Positions 16,234 through 25,282 of a stretch of DNA of 39,390 bases are shown here, in pieces. Source of the DNA: PGYR01 sp041595255. GTDB lineage: Bacteria > Bacteroidota > Ignavibacteria > Kapaibacteriales > UBA2268. The notes below the pieces were generated by a model. That model was not told the DNA's origin. It saw only the letters and a program-made list of their open reading frames with translations, and ran no database searches. The stretch covers positions 1-39,390 of the forward strand of contig JBFHKR010000008.1 of NCBI GenBank assembly GCA_041595255.1. The letters are read 5' to 3'. The translations under genes and the position numbers were made by a program. How positions within the stretch are numbered: the first letter of the stretch is position 1; each line of letters starts with the position of its first letter.

Positions 16234-16440
16234 TTACTTAGAACTTCTCTGTCTTAAAATAGTTTTCATTTTTGCAATATCACGTCTTAGGATTCTCAAA
16301 TAAGTAGTATCCTGCAACTGTTTTAAAGCATGTTGAAACTTTTGCTTTGCAAGTGTTTCTTGCGATTCCTCTACCAAGTTTACTAATTCTTGGTCCGATA
16401 ACTCTCTTAAATCTTTTGCTAATCTTGGTTTCATTACCAT
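16234..16440 (-). CDS. rpmC: Ribosomal protein L29
   Basis: The 68-residue two-helix protein at the exit tunnel has the LRELSDQELVNLVEESQETL and LQDTTYLRILRRDIAKMKTI segments typical of L29. The annotated ATG overlaps the rplP stop by one base; a second ATG two codons further (MKPRL) would avoid the overlap and is also plausible. Confidence 0.95.
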   Translation of the reverse strand: MVMKPRLAKDLRELSDQELVNLVEESQETLAKQKFQHALKQLQDTTYLRILRRDIAKMKTILRQRSSK

Positions 16441-16859
16441 TAACCTCTTAGGTCAACACGTGATACAAATTTCGTTTTAACAGGTAGTTTATGAGCAGCC
16501 AAGCGCATTGCTTCTTTTGCTCTTTCTTCTGTTACACCATCTATCTCAAACATTATTCTGCCGGGTCTTACTACAGCTTCCCAACCTTCAGGGGAACCTT
16601 TACCTTTACCCATTCTAGTTTCAGCAGGTTTCTTAGTAAATGGTTTGTCAGGAAATATTCTAATCCAGACTTTACCATCTCTTCGTAGATATCTGTTAAT
16701 TGCAATACGAGCAGATTCTATTTGTCTATTATTTATAGACACTGGCTCCAAAGCTTTCAATCCAAAAGATCCAAATGTTACTAGTGAACCTCTTAAAGCT
16801 TTACCTTTTCTTCTGCCTCTATGCGTCTTTCTGTGTTTTACTCTTTTCGGGCTTAACAT
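16440..16859 (-). CDS. rplP: Ribosomal protein L16
   Basis: The 139-residue protein starts MLSPKRVKHRKTHRGRRKGK and contains KPAETRMGKGKGSPEGWEAV, the loop that reaches the peptidyl-transferase centre and whose Arg is hydroxylated in E. coli. L16 organises the A-site tRNA. Overlaps rpmC by one base. Confidence 0.97.
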   Translation of the reverse strand: MLSPKRVKHRKTHRGRRKGKALRGSLVTFGSFGLKALEPVSINNRQIESARIAINRYLRRDGKVWIRIFPDKPFTKKPAETRMGKGKGSPEGWEAVVRPGRIMFEIDGVTEERAKEAMRLAAHKLPVKTKFVSRVDLRG

Positions 16860-16879
16860 TGTATTGTTCCAATTTTTTC

Positions 16880-17512
16880 TTAAACAGCGGTTGTAATATC
16901 GCCTTTACAAATCCAAACTTTCACTCCAATAGCACCATATATTGTGTGTGCTGTAGCAGTACCATAATCGATCTCTGCTCTTAAAGTATGAAGTGGTGTA
17001 CGTCCTTCTTTGTATTGTTCTGTTCTTGCCATCTCTGCACCACCTAATCTACCAGAAGCCATAACTTTTATCCCTTCGGCTCCCATTCGAGTAGCAGCAG
17101 ATACTGCTTGTTTTAATGCACGTCTGAATGATATTCTACCTTCAAGTTGTTGAGCTATATTCTCAGCAACTAGTATTGCATCTAATTCAGGTCTTTTAAT
17201 TTCATTTATAAGTAACTTTACATCTTTACCAGTTACTTGCTTAATTTCTTCTTCTAATTGAGTAATATCTCTTCCAGAACGTCCAATTATAACGCCCGGT
17301 CTTGAAGTATTAATCGTTACTCTTAATTGTTTAGCTGTTCTTTCAACAATTATTCTAGATATACCAGCACCTTTTTTTCTACTTTTGATATAGTTTCTTA
17401 CTTTTATATCTTCAAGTATTTTTTCAGCCATATTTTTTTCGTCGAACCAATTGGCATCGTGGCTTCTATTTATACCTAGTCTTATCCCTATTGGATTAGT
17501 TTTTTGTCCCAA
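16880..17512 (-). CDS. rpsC: Ribosomal protein S3
   Basis: The 210-residue 30S protein starts MGQKTNPIGIRLGINRSHD and carries a KH domain with the GxxG loop in SRPGVIIGRSGRDITQLEEE. The C-terminal domain has EGIKVMASGRLGGAEMART. S3 with S4 and S5 forms the mRNA entry tunnel helicase. The start codon is TTG at 17512 with a GAGGGG ribosome-binding site 7 bases upstream. Confidence 0.97.
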   Translation of the reverse strand: MGQKTNPIGIRLGINRSHDANWFDEKNMAEKILEDIKVRNYIKSRKKGAGISRIIVERTAKQLRVTINTSRPGVIIGRSGRDITQLEEEIKQVTGKDVKLLINEIKRPELDAILVAENIAQQLEGRISFRRALKQAVSAATRMGAEGIKVMASGRLGGAEMARTEQYKEGRTPLHTLRAEIDYGTATAHTIYGAIGVKVWICKGDITTAV

Positions 17513-17516
17513 GACT

Positions 17517-17912
17517 TTACCCCTCTGAATTTACTTTTTCAGTTTCTAGTAATGATTGATTATGGTCTAATGTTTGCAACTCTATCGTCAAGTGATTCGA
17601 TCTTTTACGAATCCTAAAAGCTCTACCCATAGGAGCAGGTCTAATTCTCTTCATAGACGGTCCTTGATTAGAAAAGATAGCTTTGATAACTATTTCGTTG
17701 TTATCATAAGACATACCTTCTTCTTTAGCTTTATTATTCAAATTTGAGATTGCCGAACGTAAAACGTCTTTTGTCATTCTTGCAGCCAAATTAGGAGTAC
17801 TGCTAAGTATATTCAATGCTTCCTCAGCCGACTTTCCACGTACTAAATCAATTACCAAACGCATTTTACGTGGTGATGATTTAATATATTTTTTTAGTGC
17901 TCTTGCTTGCAT
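17517..17912 (-). CDS. rplV: Ribosomal protein L22
   Basis: The 131-residue protein lines the exit tunnel. It has YIKSSPRKMRLVIDLVRGKS at the start and the beta-hairpin region GPSMKRIRPAPMGRAFRIRK whose tip narrows the tunnel and whose changes give macrolide resistance in other bacteria; nothing unusual is seen here. It lies 4 bases before rpsC. Confidence 0.97.
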   Translation of the reverse strand: MQARALKKYIKSSPRKMRLVIDLVRGKSAEEALNILSSTPNLAARMTKDVLRSAISNLNNKAKEEGMSYDNNEIVIKAIFSNQGPSMKRIRPAPMGRAFRIRKRSNHLTIELQTLDHNQSLLETEKVNSEG

Positions 17913-17939
17913 TTGGTCATTTACCTAATTAATTGCTTC

Positions 17940-18209
17940 TTATTTCTTTCTGTGACCTGAATGGCCTCTATAATTTCTAGTAGGAGAAAATTCGCCGAAT
18001 TTATGTCCAACCATATTCTCTGTTACGTAAACTGGGATAAAACTTTTCCCATTGTGTACAGCTATTGTATGTCCTACAAAATCAGGAGTTATAGTCGATG
18101 ATCTTGCCCATGTTTTTATCACAGATTTTTTTTGTGATTCATTGGCTGCATCAACTTTTCTTTGAAGTTTGTAATGAACAAATATACCTTTCTTTAATGA
18201 TCTAGACAT
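17940..18209 (-). CDS. rpsS: Ribosomal protein S19
   Basis: The 89-residue 30S head protein has MSRSLKKGIFVHYKLQRKVD, TWARSSTITPDFVGHTIAVH and VTENMVGHKFGEFSPTRNYR, all conserved. It forms a complex with S13 at the A-site side of the head. Three bases separate it from rplB. Confidence 0.97.
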   Translation of the reverse strand: MSRSLKKGIFVHYKLQRKVDAANESQKKSVIKTWARSSTITPDFVGHTIAVHNGKSFIPVYVTENMVGHKFGEFSPTRNYRGHSGHRKK

Positions 18210-18212
18210 ACC

Positions 18213-19064
18213 TTACTTTCCTTGCTTTTTATTTTTACGTCTTCGAATTATCATCTTATTGCTACTATTCTTAAGTTTTCTAGTCTTAGCACCTTTAGCA
18301 TTTCTGCCCCAAGGTGATCTAGGATGTAATCTACCACCACCAGATTTAGACCTACCTTCACCACCACCCATTGGGTGATCTACAGGATTCATAGCCATAC
18401 CACGTGTTTGAGGTTTGATACCTCTCCATCTATTACGGCCTGCTTTACCTTGGATGATATTCTCATGCTCAGGGTTACTTACTCTACCTAAAGTAGCGTA
18501 ACAAGTTTTAAGAATTAATCTAATTTCACCTGAAGGCAATTTAACTTGTGCGTACTTTTTATCAAATCCTACTACTTGAGCAGATTGACCAGCACTTCTT
18601 ACTAATTGACCACCTTTACCAGGTTTCATTTCTATATTATGAACACTAAATCCTGTAGGTATTTTTTCCAATGGTAGTGCATTTCCTGGATTCAACTCTG
18701 AATCTGGACCTTGCTCTATTACATCGCCAACCTTCAATCCAAATGGACATAGTATATATCTTTTTTCTTCGTCTTTATAAGAAACTAGTGCAATAAAAGA
18801 TGATCTGTTCGGATCGTATTCAATTGTTTCTACAGTAGCCTTATCGCCAAATCTGTTTCTTTTCCAATCGATGATTCTATATCTTCTCTTATGTCCACCA
18901 CCTCTATGACGAGATGTAATCTTTCCAGTATTATTTCTACCGCCATTCTTTTTAATTGGAGTCAGTAGAGGTTTATAAGGTTTATCAGTAGTAAGTTCTT
19001 CGTACTTATTAACTGAGTAGTGCCTTGTACCTGGAGTTATTGGTTTTAATTTTCTAATACCCAT
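18213..19064 (-). CDS. rplB: Ribosomal protein L2
   Basis: The 283-residue protein is needed for subunit joining and peptidyl transfer. It has TPGTRHYSVNKYEELTT near the start, TGKITSRHRGGGHKRRYRI, and RGMAMNPVDHPMGGGEGRSK near the C-terminus. The His of DHP, needed for activity, is kept; the second position reads M (HPM) where most phyla have HPHGGGEG. From memory the HPMGGGEG form is typical of Bacteroidota, so it supports the taxonomic guess. Confidence 0.97.
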   Translation of the reverse strand: MGIRKLKPITPGTRHYSVNKYEELTTDKPYKPLLTPIKKNGGRNNTGKITSRHRGGGHKRRYRIIDWKRNRFGDKATVETIEYDPNRSSFIALVSYKDEEKRYILCPFGLKVGDVIEQGPDSELNPGNALPLEKIPTGFSVHNIEMKPGKGGQLVRSAGQSAQVVGFDKKYAQVKLPSGEIRLILKTCYATLGRVSNPEHENIIQGKAGRNRWRGIKPQTRGMAMNPVDHPMGGGEGRSKSGGGRLHPRSPWGRNAKGAKTRKLKNSSNKMIIRRRKNKKQGK

Positions 19065-19082
19065 AGTAGTTCAATCTTTGTT

Positions 19083-19379
19083 TTATTCTTGTGCACCTGA
19101 AACTAATTCTATTTCATGGCCTTCAGCCAGAGTTACGTATGCTTTTTTGTAAGTACTTGTTCTACCTACTTGCAAACCTTGCTTTGTAAATCTTCTTTTC
19201 ACTTTACCTTTTACCTTAAGGGTTCTTACGTTTCTAACAACGACTTCGAACATATCCTCTACAGCAGCTTTAATCTGTGGTTTAGTAGATCTAGTGTCTA
19301 CTTCAAACACATATTGTCTGCTCTCAGCAAGTGACATACCTTTTTCGGTAATTATCGGTCTTTTTAAAACTATAGCCAT
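19083..19379 (-). CDS. rplW: Ribosomal protein L23
   Basis: The 98-residue exit-site protein has VLKRPIITEKGMSLAESRQY, FEVDTRSTKPQIKAAVEDMF and VRNVRTLKVKGKVKRRFTKQ, the usual L23 segments. L23 is the docking site for trigger factor and the signal recognition particle. Between rplD and rplB as usual. Confidence 0.96.
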   Translation of the reverse strand: MAIVLKRPIITEKGMSLAESRQYVFEVDTRSTKPQIKAAVEDMFEVVVRNVRTLKVKGKVKRRFTKQGLQVGRTSTYKKAYVTLAEGHEIELVSGAQE

Positions 19380-19388
19380 AATATTATC

Positions 19389-20012
19389 TTAGTTTAATAC
19401 TTGTTCAATTTTTTCTATAGACCCTTTGAAAAATAATATTTTCTTATGAGATAGTATATCATAAGTAGATATTTGATCAGCAGGTTTGATATTCAGCTTG
19501 TTAATATTTCTAGCAGATTTGAATAGATGCTCATTATGTTCAGGAATTATGAACAAGATTGAGTTATCAGTCAATTGTAGATTTTTTATAACATTCGCTA
19601 TTTCTTTTGTTTTGAATTCATTCAAATTAAAGTCTTCAACTATTTTATAGTTGTTCTCAGCTACTCTAGAAGATAGAGCAGATCTACGAGCAAGTCTATT
19701 AACTTTTTTATTCAATTTCTTGTGGAATAACTGTGGTTTTGGACCATGTATTGTTCCACCACCTACCCATATAGGTGATCTAGTTGAACCAGAACGAGCT
19801 GTTCCACGACCTTTTTGTTTCCAAGGCTTTTTCCCACCACCACTAACTTCAGAACGAATCTTAGTTTTTCTAGTTCCTTGTCTTTTGTTAGCCAAGTGGA
19901 ATACTACTGCCATGTGCATAGCTGCTTCATTTGGAGTTATACCAAATATATTGCTATTCAGGTCAATCGTACCTGCGCTCTGTCCATCTTTATTGTAAAC
20001 TTCTGCTTGCAT
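19389..20012 (-). CDS. rplD: Ribosomal protein L4
   Basis: The protein (about 207 residues) has FHLANKRQGTRKTKIRSEVS, the tunnel loop GGGKKPWKQKGRGTARSGST and IWVGGGTIHGPKPQLFHKKL. An in-frame TTG at 20018 would add two residues, but the ATG at 20012 is preferred because an AGG lies 9 bases before it and only 3 bases before the TTG. In E. coli L4 represses its own operon through the S10 leader. Confidence 0.95.
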   Translation of the reverse strand: MQAEVYNKDGQSAGTIDLNSNIFGITPNEAAMHMAVVFHLANKRQGTRKTKIRSEVSGGGKKPWKQKGRGTARSGSTRSPIWVGGGTIHGPKPQLFHKKLNKKVNRLARRSALSSRVAENNYKIVEDFNLNEFKTKEIANVIKNLQLTDNSILFIIPEHNEHLFKSARNINKLNIKPADQISTYDILSHKKILFFKGSIEKIEQVLN

Positions 20013-20022
20013 TTTCAAATGC

Positions 20023-20643
20023 CTATTTGTAAATTTCTAAATAAGAGTTGCGTGTACCTGGTACACTACCTTTTACAAGGATTATGTTTTTATCAGGGAA
20101 AACTTCAACAATTTCCATGTTTGCAATCGTAACAGTGTCTCCACCCATTCTACCTGCCATTCTCAAACCCTTCATTACTCTAGAAGGATCAGATGATTGA
20201 CCAATTGAACCAGGGTGTCTTTGTCTGTTCTTTTGACCGTGAGTCGCCATACCAACACCTTTGAAGTTATAACGCTTCATAACCCCTTGGAAACCCTTTC
20301 CTTTTGATGTTCCCTTAACTTTTATCAAATCACCAGCTTGGAATTGTTCTACAGTTAAGCTTGCACCAACTTTCAAATCGTCTTCCAAATCTCTAAATTC
20401 TTTTAGAACATAAGCAGGCTTTACACCAGCTTTAGCAAAATGACCTTTCAAAGGTTTAGTAACATTCTTTTCAGATTTCTCATCGTAAGTTATCTGAACA
20501 GCGTTGTAACCATCTGTCTCGTCAGTTTTGACTTGACTTACGTAGCAAGGTCCAGCTTCTACTACTGTACATGGAATGTGAGTACCATTTTCAGTAAAAT
20601 AACTTGTCATACCTTTTTTCTTGCCAAGGATAGCAGCTTTCAT
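20023..20643 (-). CDS. rplC: Ribosomal protein L3
   Basis: The 206-residue protein starts MKAAILGKKKGMTSYFTENG and has GTSKGKGFQGVMKRYNFKGV, ATHGQKNRQRHPGSIGQSSD and PSRVMKGLRMAGRMGGDTV, the loops that approach the peptidyl-transferase centre. It is one of the two assembly-initiating 50S proteins. Second gene of the S10 series. Confidence 0.97.
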   Translation of the reverse strand: MKAAILGKKKGMTSYFTENGTHIPCTVVEAGPCYVSQVKTDETDGYNAVQITYDEKSEKNVTKPLKGHFAKAGVKPAYVLKEFRDLEDDLKVGASLTVEQFQAGDLIKVKGTSKGKGFQGVMKRYNFKGVGMATHGQKNRQRHPGSIGQSSDPSRVMKGLRMAGRMGGDTVTIANMEIVEVFPDKNIILVKGSVPGTRNSYLEIYK

Positions 20644-20652
20644 TTTCTAACC

Positions 20653-20961
20653 TTATACCTTTACTTCTACATCTACGCCAGCTGGTAACTCTATTTTCAT
20701 AAGAGCATCTACTGTTTTTTGCGAAGAACTAAATATGTCAATTAATCTTTTGTGAACTCTAGTTTCAAATTGCTCACGAGATTTTTTATCTACGTGAGGT
20801 GATCTGTTAACAGTGTAAATAGTTTTGCAAGTAGGTAGTGGTATCGGACCCGATACCACAGCACCTGTTTGCTTTACAGTTTTTACTATTCTGTCACTAG
20901 ACTTGTCAATCAAATTATGATCGTATGACTTTAACTTTATTCTTATTTTTTGTGTTGACAC
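20653..20961 (-). CDS. rpsJ: Ribosomal protein S10
   Basis: The 102-residue protein has RIKLKSYDHNLIDKSSDRIV and GPIPLPTCKTIYTVNRSPHV DK-type core, matching S10/NusE, which also works in transcription antitermination with NusB. The start codon is GTG at 20961. Only 29 bases separate it from tuf, so there is no room for an E. coli-type S10 leader and the S10 series is probably cotranscribed with tuf. Confidence 0.96.
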   Translation of the reverse strand: MSTQKIRIKLKSYDHNLIDKSSDRIVKTVKQTGAVVSGPIPLPTCKTIYTVNRSPHVDKKSREQFETRVHKRLIDIFSSSQKTVDALMKIELPAGVDVEVKV

Positions 20962-20990
20962 TTTTAAAACCTATAGTTTGTGCGAGTATA

Positions 20991-22199
20991 TTACTCAACA
21001 ATTTTAGTTACAACGCCTGCACCTACAGTTCTACCGCCTTCACGAATCGCAAATCTCAAACCTTCTTCCATTGCGATTGGAGCGATTAGTTCAATGTTGA
21101 TTGCATCTAGGTTGTCACCAGGCATAACCATCTCTGTTCCTTCTGGAAGTGTCAATGAACCTGTAACATCAGTAGTTCTGAAATAAAACTGTGGTCTGTA
21201 ACCAGAGAAGAATGGAGTGTGACGTCCGCCTTCTTCTTTCTTTAATACGTATACTTGTGCTGAGAATTTGTGGTGAGGAGTAATAGCACCTGGTTTACAG
21301 ATAACCATACCTCTTTCCAATTCTTCTTTCTCTACACCACGAAGTAATAGACCTACGTTGTCACCAGCTTGACCTTGATCCAACAACTTACGGAACATCT
21401 CTACTCCAGTACAAGTTGTTTTCTTTTTCAAACCAAATCCTACGATTTCTACTTCGTCATTCACATTCACTATTCCTCTTTCGATTCTTCCTGTTCCTAC
21501 AGTACCACGACCAGTGATAGAGAATACGTCCTCTACTGGCATCAAGAATGGCTTATCAGTCGCTCTTTCTGGAGTAGGGATATAATTATCTACTGCGTCC
21601 ATCAATTCATAAATAGAATTGAAACGAGGATCATCTGGAGTAGTTGAATCGTCTGTACCTGCAGTCAATGCTTGCAATGCAGATCCTTTAATAATTGGAA
21701 TATCATCACCAGGGAAATCATAAGAAGATAATAATTCTCTTACTTCCATCTCAACTAGTTCTGCTAATTCTTCATCAGCAATATCAATTTTGTTCATAAA
21801 TACAACAATCTTAGGAACACCAACTTGACGAGCTAATAGAATATGCTCTCTAGTTTGAGGCATAGGTCCGTCAGTAGCAGCTACAACTAATATTGCACCG
21901 TCCATTTGAGCCGCACCAGTTATCATGTTTTTTACATAATCAGCGTGACCAGGACAATCTACGTGTGCATAGTGTCTTGTTTCTGTTTCATATTCTACGT
22001 GAGAAGAAGCAATAGTTATACCACGAGCTTTCTCTTCAGGTGCATTATCGATTTGATCAAAACTTCTTTTTTCACCTAGTCCTTTTTTTGCTAGTGAAAC
22101 AGTGATAGCAGCAGTTAAAGTTGTTTTACCATGATCTACGTGACCAATTGTTCCAACGTTAACGTGGGGCTTACTACGGTCGAATTTTTCTTTAGCCAT
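20991..22199 (-). CDS. tuf: Elongation factor Tu
   Basis: The 402-residue GTPase brings aminoacyl-tRNA to the A site. G motifs are GHVDHGKT (about 19-26), DCPGHADYVKNMITGAAQMD and NKID. Domains 2 and 3 follow with GRGTVGTGRIERG and the C-terminal RFAIREGGRTVGAGVVTKI. A clear AGGAG ribosome-binding site precedes the ATG (TTATAGGAGCTAAAAATG). Only this copy is seen in the window. It lies between the short EF-G and rpsJ in the classical str order. Confidence 0.98.
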   Translation of the reverse strand: MAKEKFDRSKPHVNVGTIGHVDHGKTTLTAAITVSLAKKGLGEKRSFDQIDNAPEEKARGITIASSHVEYETETRHYAHVDCPGHADYVKNMITGAAQMDGAILVVAATDGPMPQTREHILLARQVGVPKIVVFMNKIDIADEELAELVEMEVRELLSSYDFPGDDIPIIKGSALQALTAGTDDSTTPDDPRFNSIYELMDAVDNYIPTPERATDKPFLMPVEDVFSITGRGTVGTGRIERGIVNVNDEVEIVGFGLKKKTTCTGVEMFRKLLDQGQAGDNVGLLLRGVEKEELERGMVICKPGAITPHHKFSAQVYVLKKEEGGRHTPFFSGYRPQFYFRTTDVTGSLTLPEGTEMVMPGDNLDAINIELIAPIAMEEGLRFAIREGGRTVGAGVVTKIVE

Positions 22200-22243
22200 T
22201 TTTAGCTCCTATAAATAATTGTTATTTTTAATGTTTATGTTTT

Positions 22244-24283
22244 CTATTTATTTGCTATTTCGTAATGAGAGAAATTCATTGTATAATTTGCTCTACCTTG
22301 CGAAACAGATCTTAGTTTGGTTACATATCCAAACATTTTAGACAATGGAGCTTGAGCTCTCACTATCTGTAAGTCATTTTTCTGACTGATTCCCTCAATT
22401 CTACCATGACGGGAGTTCAAGTCAGCTATTACATCACCTAGATAATCATCAGGTGTTGTTACTTCTACGAAAAATATTGGTTCTAGTATATTTGTACCTA
22501 CTTGGCGGGTTGCTTCTCTTATAGCAGCTGATGCGGCTAGTTTACTACCTAAATCGGTAGTCAAATCGGATTCAAAGTGAATATCTAACAAAGTAATTTT
22601 TACTTTTGTCATAGGATATCCCTGTGGACCGACTTGAAGAGCCTGCACCGAACCCAATTCGGCAGCTTTAATATACTCGAGTGGAACTTTTTTGTCCACT
22701 TTGTTTTCAAACTCAACAGTTTCGGAGTTGTCGTTTATTTCTATCTTTAAAAGAACTTTTCCGTAATGCTTTTTACCTGACAAATCTTTGTCAAATTCTC
22801 CTTCGTGCTCTACAGTATCAATAATACATTCCCTGTACGCAACTTGAGGTTGCCCTACTCGAACAGGAAGTTTAAATTCGCGAGTTAATCTATCAACGAT
22901 AATCTCTAGATGCAACTCCCCTACTCCACTTATGATTAATTGACCATTGTCTTCATCATATTTATATCTAAATGTAGGGTCTTCTATTTGTAATTTTTCT
23001 AAGACTTCAACTAATTTATCTTGATCAGCTGTTGTCTTTGCTTCCAGAGATTGATTTATAACTGGTTCAGAAAAATTTATCTTCTCATACATTATAGGAT
23101 TTTTACTATCACAAAGCGTATCACCTGTTTTAGTAAATCTTAATGACGGTATAGCTACTATATCGCCAGCATGAGCTTCTGAAATTTCGTTTCTTTTATT
23201 AGAAAATATTTGAAGTATTTTAAGAATTTTTTCTTTTTTTCCTTCAGTTGGATTTAAAACCGAATCCCCAACTTTTAATACTCCTGAATATACTCTAATA
23301 AAAGTAACTTTACCAACAAATGGGTCTGAATTAACCTTGAACGCTAGTGCTGAGAAACTTTCTTCGTCATTTGGCTTTCTAGTCAAATGCTTTGTTTCAT
23401 CTTCAATATCAAATCCATCCATATATTTAACGTCTAATGGCGAAGGAAGATAATCAATTACTGCATCTAATAGTGGCTGTACACCTACATTTTTCAATGA
23501 AGAACCAACGTGAACTGGTATTATTGAAAGGTTCAAGACCCCTTTTCTTATACCAAATTTTATCTCTTCTATAGATAAATCTCCATTTTCTAGATACTTT
23601 TCTAAAAGTTCCTCACTTTGTTCAGCAACAGTTTCAAGCAGATTTAATCTTAATTCTTCACATTTACTAATTAAATTATTAGGAATTTCAACTTTTTCAA
23701 ACTTCGCGCCATAAGATGCAATATCATACTTATATGCAACCATTTCAATCAAATCAATTATACCTTCGAAATTATCTTCGGCACCTATTGGATATTGAAC
23801 AGGGATTGGATTAGCCTTTAGCTTTTCTTTTATGGATAGTACTGCTTTATCAAAATCAGCTCCAAGTCTGTCCATCTTATTTACATAAGCTATTCTTGGG
23901 ACGTGATAGTCATCAGCTTGACGCCAAACTGTTTCAGTTTGAGGTTCTACACCACCAACACCGCAAAATACTGCTATCGCACCATCTAATACTCTAAGTG
24001 ACCTCTGTACTTCTGCAGTAAAATCTACATGACCGGGAGTATCTATTATATTAATCTTATTGCCTTTCCATTCAGTAGGAATTGCAGCAGATTGGATAGT
24101 AATACCTCTTTCCTTTTCTTGTTCCATAAAGTCCATGAAAGCAGTACCCTCATCAACTTCGCCTATCTTATGCAGATAGCCTGTATAGAACAAGATGCGT
24201 TCAGTAGTTGTTGTTTTACCAGCATCTATATGTGCCATTATTCCAATATTTCTGACTTTCTCTATAGGAACAGTTCTTGGCAT
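22244..24283 (-). CDS. Elongation factor G paralogue, mtEFG2/spdEFG2-like
   Basis: The 679-residue GTPase lies where fusA normally stands, between rpsG and tuf. G motifs are AHIDAGKTT (about 17-25), DTPGHVDFTAEVQRSLRVLD (81-100) and NKMD (135-138); the other four EF-G domains follow. The G domain resembles the mitochondrial EF-G2 (GFM2) and Borrelia second EF-G type: EVDEGTAFMDFMEQEKERGI, TEWKGNKINIIDTPGH without the longer insert of standard EF-G. In domain IV the stretch after GYPMTKVKITLLDIHFESD reads DLTTDLGSK, where translocating EF-Gs have VDSSD/E. Family knowledge links this type to ribosome recycling with RRF; that this copy does so is inference. It could still be an ordinary EF-G of unusual sequence. 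Confidence 0.9.
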   Translation of the reverse strand: MPRTVPIEKVRNIGIMAHIDAGKTTTTERILFYTGYLHKIGEVDEGTAFMDFMEQEKERGITIQSAAIPTEWKGNKINIIDTPGHVDFTAEVQRSLRVLDGAIAVFCGVGGVEPQTETVWRQADDYHVPRIAYVNKMDRLGADFDKAVLSIKEKLKANPIPVQYPIGAEDNFEGIIDLIEMVAYKYDIASYGAKFEKVEIPNNLISKCEELRLNLLETVAEQSEELLEKYLENGDLSIEEIKFGIRKGVLNLSIIPVHVGSSLKNVGVQPLLDAVIDYLPSPLDVKYMDGFDIEDETKHLTRKPNDEESFSALAFKVNSDPFVGKVTFIRVYSGVLKVGDSVLNPTEGKKEKILKILQIFSNKRNEISEAHAGDIVAIPSLRFTKTGDTLCDSKNPIMYEKINFSEPVINQSLEAKTTADQDKLVEVLEKLQIEDPTFRYKYDEDNGQLIISGVGELHLEIIVDRLTREFKLPVRVGQPQVAYRECIIDTVEHEGEFDKDLSGKKHYGKVLLKIEINDNSETVEFENKVDKKVPLEYIKAAELGSVQALQVGPQGYPMTKVKITLLDIHFESDLTTDLGSKLAASAAIREATRQVGTNILEPIFFVEVTTPDDYLGDVIADLNSRHGRIEGISQKNDLQIVRAQAPLSKMFGYVTKLRSVSQGRANYTMNFSHYEIANK

Positions 24284-24328
24284 TTTAGTTTTTTTCTTTT
24301 AAAGATTTCAAAGAACAATAAATTCAGA

Positions 24329-24796
24329 TTACCATCTAAAATGAGCAAAAGCTTTATTAGCTTCAGCCATTCTATGCATATCTTCTCTTCTCTTAACAGA
24401 AGCACCTTCACCTTTAGATGCTGCTATTATTTCACTAGCTAATTTGCTAGACATTGATTTTTCTCTACGAGCAGACGAGAATGATTTAATCCATCGTAAC
24501 GCTAAAGCAACTCTTCTATCTTCTCTTACCTCTTGAGGTACTTGATATGTTGCTCCACCGACTCTACGTGATTTCACCTCTAACATAGGTGCTACATTAG
24601 TTAAAGCTTCTCTAAACACCTCTAAAGGATTTTTTTCAGTTTTTTCACCTACTTCAGCGAACGCCTTGTAAACTAACTTACTAGCAACAGCTTTCTTACC
24701 ATCATCCATAATGATATTGATGAATTTTGCAACTATCAAATCATTATATTGAGGATCAGGACTAATTCTACGTTTTTCTGCTTGTTTCTTTCTCAT
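24329..24796 (-). CDS. rpsG: Ribosomal protein S7
   Basis: The 155-residue head protein starts MRKKQAEKRRISPDPQYNDL and contains NPLEVFREALTNVAPMLEVK, RRVGGATYQVPQEVREDRRV and ANKAFAHFRW at the end. S7 starts 3' domain assembly of the 30S and in E. coli represses the str operon. Follows rpsL by 13 bases. Confidence 0.97.
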   Translation of the reverse strand: MRKKQAEKRRISPDPQYNDLIVAKFINIIMDDGKKAVASKLVYKAFAEVGEKTEKNPLEVFREALTNVAPMLEVKSRRVGGATYQVPQEVREDRRVALALRWIKSFSSARREKSMSSKLASEIIAASKGEGASVKRREDMHRMAEANKAFAHFRW

Positions 24797-24809
24797 TTCA
24801 ATTCTTTAT

Positions 24810-25181
24810 TTACTTAGGTTTTTTAGTGCCGTATTTCGAACGACCTTGTTTTCTTCCTTCTACCCCTTGTGTATCCGCAGCGCCTCTGACGATGTGATAT
24901 CTAACACCAGGTAAATCTTTTACTCTACCACCTCTAACAACAACTATAGAGTGCTCTTGCAAGTTATGACCTTCACCACCGATATAAGCCGAAACTTCAA
25001 ATCCAGAAGTAAGTCTAACACGAGCAACTTTTCTAAGTGCAGAGTTTGGTTTCTTAGGTGTTGTAGTATATACTCTAGTACATACACCTTTTCTTTGGGG
25101 ACAATTCACCAAAGCGGCAGATTTACTTTTCTTGATCTGCTTCTTTCTTCCTTTTCGAACTAATTGACTTATAGTAGGCAC
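24810..25181 (-). CDS. rpsL: Ribosomal protein S12
   Basis: The 123-residue decoding-centre protein has PTISQLVRKGRKKQIKKSKS, TTTPKKPNSALRKVARVRLT and GGRVKDLPGVRYHIVRGAAD. The lysines of PKKPNSAL and RVKDLPG, which are altered in streptomycin resistance, are in the sensitive state. The start codon is GTG at 25181 with GGAG 8 bases upstream. A Bacteroidota-type promoter lies 46 bases upstream. Confidence 0.97.
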   Translation of the reverse strand: MPTISQLVRKGRKKQIKKSKSAALVNCPQRKGVCTRVYTTTPKKPNSALRKVARVRLTSGFEVSAYIGGEGHNLQEHSIVVVRGGRVKDLPGVRYHIVRGAADTQGVEGRKQGRSKYGTKKPK

Positions 25182-25226
25182 TAAAGTTCTCCGTTATTTT
25201 TTTATTGCCGTATTAATTAGAGGATG

Positions 25227-25257
25227 CAAAGTTAATAGTTTTATTTGCAATCTCAAA
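25227..25257 (-). promoter_or_regulatory. Bacteroidota-type promoter before rpsL
   Basis: On the minus strand TTTG (25257-25254), 19 bases, and TAACTTTG (25234-25227) match the Bacteroidota primary sigma consensus TTTG-N19-21-TAnnTTTG. The site lies between the EF-G gene at 25283 and rpsL, so transcription should start some 40 bases before rpsL and read the whole str-S10-spc-alpha series. Confidence 0.6.
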
Positions 25258-25282
25258 ATTATTTCGACTTTTTTCTAATAAT

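Noticed and set aside
24029..24442. Open frame of 137 codons on the plus strand over the EF-G and rpsG ends
   Set aside because: Antisense to two certain genes, Phe/Ser/Tyr-rich and without any family likeness.
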